Assembly: GCA_027366195.1 (NCBI GenBank)
Contig: DAHXKW010000099.1
Span: forward strand, 1 to 9,883
Length of the DNA: 9,883 nt
Direction: 5' to 3'
DNA from: Alphaproteobacteria bacterium
GTDB taxonomy: Bacteria > Pseudomonadota > Alphaproteobacteria > G02398745 > G023898745
A program made the position numbers and the translations under genes. Positions 1 to 6,196 of the stretch are shown one piece after another. The notes beneath the pieces were generated by a model that was given only the letters and a program-made list of their open reading frames with translations, had not been told where the DNA came from and did no database searches. Within the stretch, counting starts at the first letter, position 1, and every line of letters begins with the position of its first letter.

Positions 1-16
1 TCACGCGGCTTGTCAT
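1..16 (-). CDS. possible 5' end of a divergent gene leaving the left edge
   Basis: On the minus strand an ATG at 16-14 opens a frame beginning MTSRV that runs off the window. It is supported by context only: a GTGAGG ribosome-binding-like site at 33-28, 11 bases upstream, and a good -35/-10 pair at 75-70 and 52-47. Five codons are too few to name a product. A gene sitting behind a palindrome-covered promoter could be an autoregulated repressor or an antitoxin, but that is inference from the operators alone. Confidence 0.25.
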
Positions 17-35
17 GATGATCTCAACCTCACGA

Positions 36-59
36 TCATAGGTATAACTATACCTATGA
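36..59. promoter_or_regulatory. near-perfect palindrome, candidate operator
   Basis: Two 11-base arms, TCATAGGTATA (36-46) and its exact reverse complement (49-59), flank a two-base centre. With so small a centre this is more likely a dimer-binding DNA site than an RNA hairpin. It covers the -10 of the minus-strand promoter. Its inner half-site TAGGTATA recurs in the palindrome at 106-119. Confidence 0.4.
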
Positions 60-75
60 ATTTGGCGAAAATCAA
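47..75 (-). promoter_or_regulatory. sigma70-type promoter, minus strand, reading off the left edge
   Basis: On the minus strand, TTGATT (75-70) and TATAGT (52-47) are separated by exactly 17 bases. The -10 matches consensus in five of six bases and the -35 in four. The -10 lies inside the 36-59 palindrome, so a protein bound there would block it. Predicted transcription begins near position 40, ahead of the ATG at 16. Confidence 0.4.
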
Positions 76-105
76 GCGAAAACATTTGCCAATCTTCGCT
101 TTTGA

Positions 106-119
106 TATACCTAGGTATA
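106..119. promoter_or_regulatory. perfect 14-bp palindrome, second candidate operator
   Basis: TATACCTAGGTATA is fully self-complementary and uses the same TAGGTATA half-site as the 36-59 palindrome, in the opposite arrangement (half-sites joined at the inner end). It lies between the two outward-facing promoters, upstream of both -35 elements. Confidence 0.35.
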
Positions 120-135
120 ATTTTTATGGGAAATT

Positions 136-153
136 AGGTTATACGCAATACCT
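136..153. promoter_or_regulatory. degenerate third AGGT...ACCT site
   Basis: AGGT (136-139) and ACCT (150-153) stand in inverted orientation ten bases apart, ending four bases before the -35 of the plus-strand promoter. Only the outer four bases of each arm match, so this is weaker than the two palindromes to its left and may be coincidence. Confidence 0.2.
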
Positions 154-156
154 CGA

Positions 157-186
157 TTGACGCTAGCTTTGCCTAACACTTACAAT
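157..186 (+). promoter_or_regulatory. sigma70-type promoter, plus strand, toward fmt
   Basis: TTGACG (157-162) and TACAAT (181-186) are separated by 18 bases, each matching consensus in five of six positions. Transcription would begin near 193, pass through the palindromic repeat at 204-298 and reach the fmt start at 363. That gives a structured leader of about 170 bases. A closer but weaker fmt promoter in 299-350 cannot be excluded. Confidence 0.4.
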
Positions 187-203
187 GAGGATATGCGCAG
201 TAC

Positions 204-298
204 GTCATCCTCACGTAAGTGAGGATCCATGAAGTGTCCGACAGTCAATAGATTCCCGCTCCCCGATCGGGATCGGGGACAAGCTTCGCGGGAATGAC
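204..298. repeat. composite interspersed palindromic element
   Basis: A compact GC-rich block in AT-rich surroundings, bounded by GTCAT (204-208) and its complement ATGAC (294-298). The left part is a hairpin with arms ATCCTCAC (207-214) and GTGAGGAT (219-226) around GTAA. The right part has outer arms ATTCCCGC (252-259) and GCGGGAAT (288-295) enclosing a nested palindrome (CCCCGATC 261-268, GATCGGGG 271-278). Elements with ATTCCCGC/GCGGGAAT arms are known as dispersed repeats in many alphaproteobacterial genomes. Only one copy lies in this window, so its repetitive nature is inferred. No T-run follows, which argues against a simple terminator. Confidence 0.55.
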
Positions 299-362
299 AA
301 GATTCGGCAATACTAATAACAGTGTTGAACGGTTCAGTATGGCAACATAAAAAGGAATCACT

Positions 363-1268
363 TTGAACAAGTTACGCATTATTTTCATGGGCAGTTCTAC
401 TTTTGGCCTACCGGCTGTAAAAGCCCTTTTCAAAAAACACAACATCATAAGTATTTACACAAAAGCTGAAAAACCAGCCGGTCGTGGAATGCAATCACAA
501 AAAACCCCCATCCATGAATTTGCCATTGAACACAGCATTCCTGTGTACACACCCACAACTTTAAAAACTGATACAGAAATAAATACTCTAAAAAAACAAA
601 AACCTGATGTTATCATTGTAGCCGCATATGGACTTATCCTACCCCAAGCTATTTTAGATATTCCAACTTTAGGATGTATTAATATTCACGGTTCTTTATT
701 GCCGCATTGGCGTGGAGCAGCACCTATTCACCATGCTTTGCTTGCCGGAGATACGGTAATGGGTGTTACTATCATGCAAATGGACGCCGGTATGGATACA
801 GGACCTATATTAGCCAAAACTGAATTACCAAAATCTACAATTTTACAATCTTTTAACTTTATTCATGATGCCATGGCAGAACTAGGTGCTAACACATTGG
901 TTCATGTATTAGACCATTTAAAAAGCATAACTCCCAAAGAGCAAGATGACAGCCAAGCCACCTATGCCCCCAAAATCACCAAAGAAGATACACTGATTAA
1001 TTCCAACATGACCGTGCAAAAAATATTAAATGTTGTACATACCTTTGGGGATAGTACTGGCGCTAGGTTCGAACACAATAAAAATCTTTTCTCTATCCAC
1101 AGCGCTCAATCCCTAGACTATACATGCACGGCAACATCTTTTTCAAAAACTACAGATAATAAACTCATCTACCCCAGCTCTGATGGTTGTATCGAAATTT
1201 TAACAATTCAACGTAGTGGTAAGCGGATTGTTACAGCAAAAGAATTTTTAAACGGTTTTAGATTTTGA
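363..1268 (+). CDS. fmt: methionyl-tRNA formyltransferase
   Basis: Transfers the formyl group of 10-formyl-tetrahydrofolate to methionyl-tRNA(fMet) in the cytosol, preparing it for translation initiation. The 301-residue length suits the family (about 315 in E. coli). The N-terminal Rossmann-like start is RIIFMGSSTFGLP (residues 5-17). The catalytic core shows N107 and H109 in INIHGSLLPHWRGAAPI and D145 in MDAGMDTGPIL, corresponding to the known Asn/His/Asp triad. Residues from about 205 form the C-terminal OB-like tRNA-binding domain, which is diverged. The start is a TTG at 363, chosen because AAGGA (352-356) sits six bases upstream and the protein begins where the family does. The usual neighbour def is not upstream here; the left neighbour appears to run the other way. 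Its last 11 bases overlap the convergent DUF2948 gene. Confidence 0.95.
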   Translation: MNKLRIIFMGSSTFGLPAVKALFKKHNIISIYTKAEKPAGRGMQSQKTPIHEFAIEHSIPVYTPTTLKTDTEINTLKKQKPDVIIVAAYGLILPQAILDIPTLGCINIHGSLLPHWRGAAPIHHALLAGDTVMGVTIMQMDAGMDTGPILAKTELPKSTILQSFNFIHDAMAELGANTLVHVLDHLKSITPKEQDDSQATYAPKITKEDTLINSNMTVQKILNVVHTFGDSTGARFEHNKNLFSIHSAQSLDYTCTATSFSKTTDNKLIYPSSDGCIEILTIQRSGKRIVTAKEFLNGFRF

Positions 1269-1656
1269 AGTGATGTTTAGGCATTTTCTCTGTTGGCCAG
1301 GCATTATCATAATCCCAGAATTCTATATCGATGTTATCTGCTTGAATAGATAGCGATCTATGATCAGAAAAATAAAATAGAATTTTCTTGTTGTCATAAC
1401 GTATCGCCAATAAATTCAAAATCTTTTGTTTAAGTCCTTGATCAATCGCTTTCGTATTAACCTCTTTTACATTGTGAAAATGTAGACACGAGTTAATACG
1501 TTGTTGGCTATGGCTTTCCCAGATATAACGATTCAGAATCATAGAAAACTCACCTTTCTCAGGATCCCAGTTGATAAAACTTCTAGGAACTAAAGCATCT
1601 TGAAGATGTACAGATAAGGCATGTACCTCTTGTGGTGTTGTGATGCGAACGTGCAT
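1258..1656 (-). CDS. DUF2948 family protein
   Basis: A 132-residue protein of unknown function, recognised by its pattern and not by a catalytic motif. Visible blocks are SVHLQDALV (15-23), an ILNRYIWES segment (40-48), LHFHNVKEVNTKAID (58-72), ILNLLAIRYD (79-88), an ILFYFSD strand (92-98) and a C-terminal WPTEKMPKH (120-128). These follow the DUF2948 layout of alphaproteobacteria, where the gene commonly sits near murA or hisD; neither is here. No signal peptide or membrane segment is visible. It starts at ATG 1656 with only a weak AAAGAA-like upstream site. It is transcribed toward fmt and overlaps it tail to tail by 11 bases, so no stand-alone terminator fits between them. The function is unknown. 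Confidence 0.75.
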   Translation of the reverse strand: MHVRITTPQEVHALSVHLQDALVPRSFINWDPEKGEFSMILNRYIWESHSQQRINSCLHFHNVKEVNTKAIDQGLKQKILNLLAIRYDNKKILFYFSDHRSLSIQADNIDIEFWDYDNAWPTEKMPKHHFKI

Positions 1657-1758
1657 ATTCTTTTGATAAGTATCAGCCTATCATTATGATATAGATCAGA
1701 GTATGAATTTATGGTTAATCAACAAGAAAGTTCTATAATGATTTGTGAATCGCTTCAA

Positions 1759-2913
1759 TCACGCCATCTTTCTTTTTTTGTTGAAACTAAAATAATCGAT
1801 ACCTTTGGCAAAAACACCATTTCCAAGCACATTCGCACAGGTAATAAAAGGATCAAATAGAATATACAATGCGGTTATTAAAGACATCATTTCACTATTA
1901 AACCCAAGATAACGTTCTAGAATGGGGAGCATTACAATGATTCCTCCCCCGGGAATAGCTGCGACTGAAAATTTTGCCAGGATGAAATAAAAACCAAAGA
2001 TGAAATAGCTGTAGAATGTTGGTTCTGGTACGCTAAAATTTTTCAATATGGCATAAGCAAAAATAGGTGTGGCAAAACAATCACCTACAAGGTGAATATT
2101 AACAGTTGCTGGAATAACAGATTTTGTAAGATCTTTATTTTTCACATTGTTTTCAGCACCAATGATTGTCAGAGGCATTGCTGCAACGCTTGACATCGTG
2201 CTAAACGCTGTAATAGCGGCAGGAAACATATTTTGGATAGAATTAAGACAAGTCTTAAGGTTCCCTTTAGATATAACCAGGTAAGCTAAAAAAATGTAAC
2301 TGTATAGACTAACGGCAATAATTGTAAAAATTTTCGAATAATCTTTGATAATTGTATATATGCTCCCATCATGCTGTAATTTCACGATAAACCCCACAAC
2401 AAATAAGGGGATCAGATATGTAAATGTATTTAATATTTTTGAAACGACACGATCTAAAAAAAACACTATTTTTTTGGCCAAACCTCGTTTCGTAAGTCCA
2501 AAGCTGATACCCCCAATAAGTCCCAGCAGCATGGCATGACTGTTTTCTATTAAGCGTGGTAAAGAAATTGTCCATACGGGGGTCAATTCATTACTATTTT
2601 TGGGTAAAACAATTGAAAGATCCATCTGATAAACCCATATGCCTATATAATGACTTAGAAACAAACATAAAATACTGGAACCACAAACGCAAACTAAAAT
2701 CAAACCAATGATACGCGTTGCATGATGCGCCAAATTTACAGAGGCTTTGAACAGCAAACTGAAAATTAGTAATGGCAGCAACATGACCAATAAAGATTTT
2801 ATAAATAAACTAATCTCATACAGGCGCTGTTTTATAGGTAATGGAATAAACTGTCCTGCAAATATAATCGTAATAATAACGACTAGTAACATTACAGGAA
2901 TTTTCTTAAACAT
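1759..2913 (-). CDS. divergent dicarboxylate/amino acid:cation symporter (SDF family)
   Basis: An inner-membrane secondary transporter of the GltP/GltPh/DctA fold (384 residues, slightly short for the family). The N-terminus is a hydrophobic segment (5-25), and multiple further membrane segments follow. Family landmarks are the serine-rich HP1 loop FSTMSSVAAMP (237-247), the TM7 NMDGT region, the HP2 turn AAIPGGG (318-324) and the TM8 region DPFITCANVLGN (354-365). Key positions have changed. The TM7 motif reads NIHLV (272-276), the TM8 arginine that contacts the substrate side-chain carboxylate is I357, and the last TM8 aspartate of a sodium site is N365. D354, T358 and N361 are kept. Substrate and coupling ion may therefore differ from glutamate or C4-dicarboxylates, so no symbol is given. 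The start is firm: a perfect AAGGAGG (2925-2919) lies five bases before the ATG. Confidence 0.85.
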   Translation of the reverse strand: MFKKIPVMLLVVIITIIFAGQFIPLPIKQRLYEISLFIKSLLVMLLPLLIFSLLFKASVNLAHHATRIIGLILVCVCGSSILCLFLSHYIGIWVYQMDLSIVLPKNSNELTPVWTISLPRLIENSHAMLLGLIGGISFGLTKRGLAKKIVFFLDRVVSKILNTFTYLIPLFVVGFIVKLQHDGSIYTIIKDYSKIFTIIAVSLYSYIFLAYLVISKGNLKTCLNSIQNMFPAAITAFSTMSSVAAMPLTIIGAENNVKNKDLTKSVIPATVNIHLVGDCFATPIFAYAILKNFSVPEPTFYSYFIFGFYFILAKFSVAAIPGGGIIVMLPILERYLGFNSEMMSLITALYILFDPFITCANVLGNGVFAKGIDYFSFNKKRKMA

Positions 2914-2968
2914 AATTTCCTCCTTATTTTTTGAAATTGAACAATAAATGATGAGAAGAAATTATATT

Positions 2969-2984
2969 ACCGGCACAAGCCGGT
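2969..2984 (-). terminator. GC-rich stem-loop between dusB and the symporter gene
   Basis: ACCGGC (2969-2974) and GCCGGT (2979-2984) form a perfect six-base stem around a four-base loop. On the minus strand it lies 108 bases past the dusB stop and is followed by AATATAATTT, a weak U-rich tail. It could end the ppiD-dusB transcript, or form part of the symporter leader. The poor T-run makes a strong intrinsic terminator doubtful. The surrounding 2926-3092 holds two TATAAT hexamers without convincing -35 partners and no gene. Confidence 0.3.
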
Positions 2985-3092
2985 GGTTGAGCGGGTGAAA
3001 GTAATGAAAATTATATAGCTTACAAGTAACACAAATTACCTGATTACCGCCTCATAACTTAATTATACCACTCCTAAAAACAAAAAATCATA

Positions 3093-4070
3093 TTACAGCA
3101 TTAAATCAAAATACTGGTGAATCAATGACCAGATTGTTTGACAATCATCTGTTGAGTTAACAGCATGCCTAAACTGAGCCGCATCGACAATTCCACGGCT
3201 ATACCATGCTAAATGCTTACGTGCCATATAGACACCTGTTTCCTGACCATAATGTGTCAACATCAAGTCAAAATGTTCGCAAACAATATCATATAAATCT
3301 TTAGCAGAAGGCAAAGGGGGAATTTGACATCCTTGAAGAAATTTTCCAACTTGGTTAATAAGCCAAGGCTTACCATAAGCACCCCGCCCTATCATAACAC
3401 CATCCGCATGACTTTCTCGTAAAGCCTGGTCTGCGTCTTCAGGTGTTTTAATATCTCCATTGACAATGACTGGGATAGAGATCACTTCCTTCACGCCTTT
3501 CACAAATCCCCAATCTGCTTTTCCTGTGAATTGCTGACATCTTGTCCGACCATGAATTGTCAGCATCTGAATGCCAACATTCTCTGCTCTTTTAGCAAGG
3601 TCCGGCGCATTAAGACATTCTGTACTCCAACCTTTCCTTGTTTTAAGTGTCACAGGTACAGAAACAGCTTTAACAACAGACTCTAAAATACGTTGGGCAT
3701 GATCTAAATCTTTCATCAAAGCAGAGCCAGAATCATTGTTTGTGATTTTTTTCTTAGGGCAGCCCATATTAATGTCAATGATGACAGCACCCATATCTTC
3801 GACCATTTTGGCCGCCTCAGCCATTACCTTAGGCTCATACCCTGCCAATTGAACAGCAACCGGCTCTTCCGTCATATCCCTTTGTACCATTTTCATAGTT
3901 CTTTTCGTATGCCGAATCATCGCTTGACTGGCAATCATTTCGGAAATAACTAAGCCTGCCCCCATTTTTTTTGTCATTTTACGAAATGGCATATCAGAAA
4001 TGCCTGACATAGGTGCTAATATGGCAGGCATACAAAGGTCAATATTCGCTATTTTTAATGGTTTAGGCAT
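3093..4070 (-). CDS. dusB: tRNA-dihydrouridine synthase, DusB/NifR3 type
   Basis: An FMN-dependent cytosolic enzyme reducing specific uridines in tRNA to dihydrouridine using NADPH. The protein is 325 residues, normal for DusB. The TIM barrel begins with the FMN-binding APMSGISDMPFR (19-30). The catalytic cysteine is C104 in DINMGCP (99-105). Further FMN or tRNA contacts are KTRKGW (143-148), IHGRTR (172-177), VNGDI (203-207) and GRGAYGKPW (228-236). The helical C-terminal domain carries RKHLAWY (284-290), typical of the DusB branch. Its start codon overlaps the end of the ppiD-like gene by eight bases (ATGCCTAA) and it lacks a strong ribosome-binding site of its own, so translational coupling is likely. 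In other alphaproteobacteria this gene (nifR3) often precedes ntrBC, which are not here. Assignment to DusB over DusA or DusC is from motif style and length. Confidence 0.93.
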   Translation of the reverse strand: MPKPLKIANIDLCMPAILAPMSGISDMPFRKMTKKMGAGLVISEMIASQAMIRHTKRTMKMVQRDMTEEPVAVQLAGYEPKVMAEAAKMVEDMGAVIIDINMGCPKKKITNNDSGSALMKDLDHAQRILESVVKAVSVPVTLKTRKGWSTECLNAPDLAKRAENVGIQMLTIHGRTRCQQFTGKADWGFVKGVKEVISIPVIVNGDIKTPEDADQALRESHADGVMIGRGAYGKPWLINQVGKFLQGCQIPPLPSAKDLYDIVCEHFDLMLTHYGQETGVYMARKHLAWYSRGIVDAAQFRHAVNSTDDCQTIWSLIHQYFDLML

Positions 4071-5601
4071 TGAGTCTTTGATAAAGCGCAGCTACATTAA
4101 TATCAACTTTGTGATGTAATAAAGCTTCATTAAACCAAACCTGCATAACTGATTCTTCAGCCATCTGAGCAAAAACTTCTCTTTGTTTCTTTAAATTCTC
4201 AGTTCCTGTATCCTGTGGGATATCCTTTAGAATCTCGAATAAAAATATACCATCTTGGGCATACTCCATATGGAGCTCACCTTTCACAGCCGTCATAATA
4301 CGTTCAACCATATCAGGTGTTAACCCTTTCAGGGGATATTTGGCAGGCGTAATACTTCCGGAAAGAGAAAGGTTTTTATGAAAAATTAAGTGATTTTTCC
4401 TGATATAGCCGGCCAGATCATCTTTATTATCTAGAATTTCCTCAGCCAACTTACGTGCTAGTTCTTGTTGCTGTTCTTTTGTCCAAAGTGTTTTTAGCAT
4501 ATTGGCCAATTCAGATCCCGCTTTCATATGCTCTGGATAAGATTTTTGCACCTTAATGATATAAAAGACACCTTGCCTTTGCTCATCGGGAACAACTGAA
4601 AATTCATCTTCATCAAGGCGTGATAAAGTTTCAAGAATTTTATCATGTGCGGGCAATGCCACTGCATTACCATTTTCATCATTCCCTTGCCCATCTACCT
4701 TGGCGTAAGTATTTAATGTTAATCGAAACTGTTGCGCTAAATCTTCTATAGAGGATTTCTCTTGATCTAATGCTGTTTTAATCTCACCGACTATATGACT
4801 TACTTTGTCTTGGCGAACATGTTCTTCAACATCTTTGGCAACATCTTCAAATTTTACAACCTTAGCATCCCCAGTCTGATAACGCGATTTATTCGCTTCA
4901 AAAAATTGCTTTTTCTCATCATCAGAAATCACAAGTTTTGCAGGATCTACTATAAGAATACATATATCTTTACGTTTTGGATTAACAAGCATATTATGAT
5001 ATTTTTTCAATGCTGTTTTTTCAAAATCCTTCTGAATGGCACCAGAAAATTCCTTAATAACAGTTAGATGTGCGTAGGGAATTTCTATAACATTAAAGTA
5101 ACGCCTTAAAGATAAAGCACGCAATTGTAATTTGATATAATCTTCTGGGAAAACATATGGTAAAACCAACTGATTTAAAAGCGCTGCCGTTTTTACATCT
5201 TCCATGACAATTCGGCGTTCTGCTCGAGATTCTGGCAGATGACCAGAAAGCTGTTTTTTTAGGATATCGAATATGGATTTTTCGTTAACCACAAAATTTT
5301 CCTTTTCCATCTGTTTACGGATGATTTGCCTACGAACAAAATCTCTTAACATTTCTGTTGGATAATTCATCTGAATAATATCTTGCAACGTCAATTTGGG
5401 ATAAAACATTTGCAAACGCTGTACGCTAAGAGAAAATAAACGATAAAAATGTGGTTCATTGATAGGTTCTCCATCAATCTTGGCGAGGTAATTTTGCTTA
5501 TTTCTTGGGACTATAACATCAATCACGCCTGGTAAAACAAAACCAGCAATAATTAAACCGAAGATAACACTAATACCAATTTGATAAAAACGGCTGCGCA
5601 T
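4063..5601 (-). CDS. PpiD-like membrane-anchored periplasmic chaperone (SurA_N domain)
   Basis: A 512-residue protein with one N-terminal membrane anchor (about residues 8-30) and a long presumed periplasmic part, the architecture of PpiD/SurA-like folding factors (E. coli PpiD has 623 residues). After the anchor, NYLAKIDGEPINEPHFYRL (37-55) matches the start of the SurA N-terminal chaperone domain, which continues as helices to about 200. A parvulin-like stretch can be placed around 240-355 (SSIEDLAQQF at 283-292; FSVVPDEQRQGVFYIIKVQKS at 334-354), but the usual conserved parvulin residues are hard to find, so isomerase activity is doubtful and a chaperone role is more likely. The C-terminal end resembles PpiD tails. 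It has its own promoter at 5660-5631 and is coupled to dusB downstream. The start at ATG 5601 has a weak AAAGAA site; the position of the anchor supports it. No symbol is given because PpiD, SurA and PrsA types cannot be separated with certainty. Confidence 0.8.
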   Translation of the reverse strand: MRSRFYQIGISVIFGLIIAGFVLPGVIDVIVPRNKQNYLAKIDGEPINEPHFYRLFSLSVQRLQMFYPKLTLQDIIQMNYPTEMLRDFVRRQIIRKQMEKENFVVNEKSIFDILKKQLSGHLPESRAERRIVMEDVKTAALLNQLVLPYVFPEDYIKLQLRALSLRRYFNVIEIPYAHLTVIKEFSGAIQKDFEKTALKKYHNMLVNPKRKDICILIVDPAKLVISDDEKKQFFEANKSRYQTGDAKVVKFEDVAKDVEEHVRQDKVSHIVGEIKTALDQEKSSIEDLAQQFRLTLNTYAKVDGQGNDENGNAVALPAHDKILETLSRLDEDEFSVVPDEQRQGVFYIIKVQKSYPEHMKAGSELANMLKTLWTKEQQQELARKLAEEILDNKDDLAGYIRKNHLIFHKNLSLSGSITPAKYPLKGLTPDMVERIMTAVKGELHMEYAQDGIFLFEILKDIPQDTGTENLKKQREVFAQMAEESVMQVWFNEALLHHKVDINVAALYQRLNA

Positions 5602-5630
5602 ATTTCTTTATGAAGCAATATCTATAAAAT

Positions 5631-5660
5631 ACTATACAGTATGCACTACATAAGTACCAA
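5631..5660 (-). promoter_or_regulatory. promoter of the ppiD-like/dusB unit
   Basis: On the minus strand TTGGTA (5660-5655) and TATAGT (5636-5631) are spaced by 18 bases, and lie 30-59 bases before the ppiD-like start. The site falls in the 76-base gap after the upstream hypothetical gene, so the ppiD-like gene need not depend on read-through. Confidence 0.4.
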
Positions 5661-5677
5661 AGGTGTTTGACTAAAAG

Positions 5678-6100
5678 TTATTGTGTAACACAGTTCACAT
5701 TATCAGATGATACTGTTGTTTGTGGCACAACAGGTGTAGCTCCTTCGGCAAAATCATGTAATATTTTATAAATAGCACCAAATGGAATAACGGCTAGAAG
5801 CTTTACAGGATAAAGAGCAATCTTAACGGCAAATCTTATAGAGCCAACCAATGGGGTTGGGATTTTTGCCAGAAAGCTTTCAGCATCTGCTGTGTGTTCT
5901 TGGACATATTTTTGTTCTTCAGCTGCTTTTGCAGATAGACCGTCAACCGACCAATCTGATGAAGCTGTGCTTGCCAATGACAGAGCTTCTGCACGTAATA
6001 CAGCCGCTTCATTATGAATAGTTTGTGAAATATTAGATGGCATTAGACCATTAAATGTTTGCGTGGTTCCTTGTGTTGGGTCTTGTGGTGTATTTGTCAT
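5678..6100 (-). CDS. hypothetical protein with C-terminal hydrophobic segment
   Basis: I do not recognise this 140-residue protein. The first 30 residues are rich in Thr, Gln, Asn and Pro. Residues 31-80 are Ala/Glu-rich and probably helical. A hydrophobic or amphipathic stretch with scattered lysines spans about 82-113 (including ALYPVKLLAVIPFGAIYKIL). The tail is short, rich in Val, Thr and Ser, and ends in NCVTQ. There is no N-terminal signal peptide. An in-frame TTG at 6115 would add five residues, but the ATG at 6100 is the more natural start and has a weak GAG upstream. A promoter with a perfect -10 lies just ahead. Peripheral membrane association or export by a non-Sec route is possible, but this is speculation. 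It lies between glyA and the ppiD-like gene with gaps on both sides and is probably its own unit. Confidence 0.65.
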   Translation of the reverse strand: MTNTPQDPTQGTTQTFNGLMPSNISQTIHNEAAVLRAEALSLASTASSDWSVDGLSAKAAEEQKYVQEHTADAESFLAKIPTPLVGSIRFAVKIALYPVKLLAVIPFGAIYKILHDFAEGATPVVPQTTVSSDNVNCVTQ

Positions 6101-6132
6101 GTTTTTTCTCAACAAGGTTATTGTTTGATAAT

Positions 6133-6161
6133 ATTATACTATGAATTTACAAAAAATGCAA
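6133..6161 (-). promoter_or_regulatory. promoter of the hypothetical 140-residue protein gene
   Basis: On the minus strand TTGCAT (6161-6156) and a perfect TATAAT (6138-6133) are spaced by 17 bases. They lie 33-61 bases before the ATG at 6100, in the gap after glyA. The -35 is weak (three of six), the -10 strong. Confidence 0.45.
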
Positions 6162-6196
6162 ATTAATTCATAATCGAATTCGTTTGTTTAGACACA

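Noticed and set aside
2..160. Plus-strand frame open from the left edge to a TGA at 158-160, with an FYGKLGY-like phrase that recalls GNAT acetyltransferases.
   Set aside because: Only 52 codons, no other family signal, and the phrase is too near the stop for a GNAT fold. The same bases hold convincing palindromes and promoters, so a chance open frame is more likely. A C-terminal gene remnant is not fully excluded.
252..295. The GCGGGAAT hairpin as an intrinsic terminator.
   Set aside because: No T-run follows on either strand, and it lies between a good promoter and fmt. A dispersed palindromic element explains it better.
245..448. Minus-strand ORF across the palindromic element and the fmt start.
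   Set aside because: It has no family resemblance, crosses a repeat and the fmt N-terminus, and is a shadow frame.
2926..3092. Riboswitch or attenuator in the symporter leader.
   Set aside because: Only one short stem is visible, with no recognisable riboswitch core; TATAAT hexamers there lack -35 partners.
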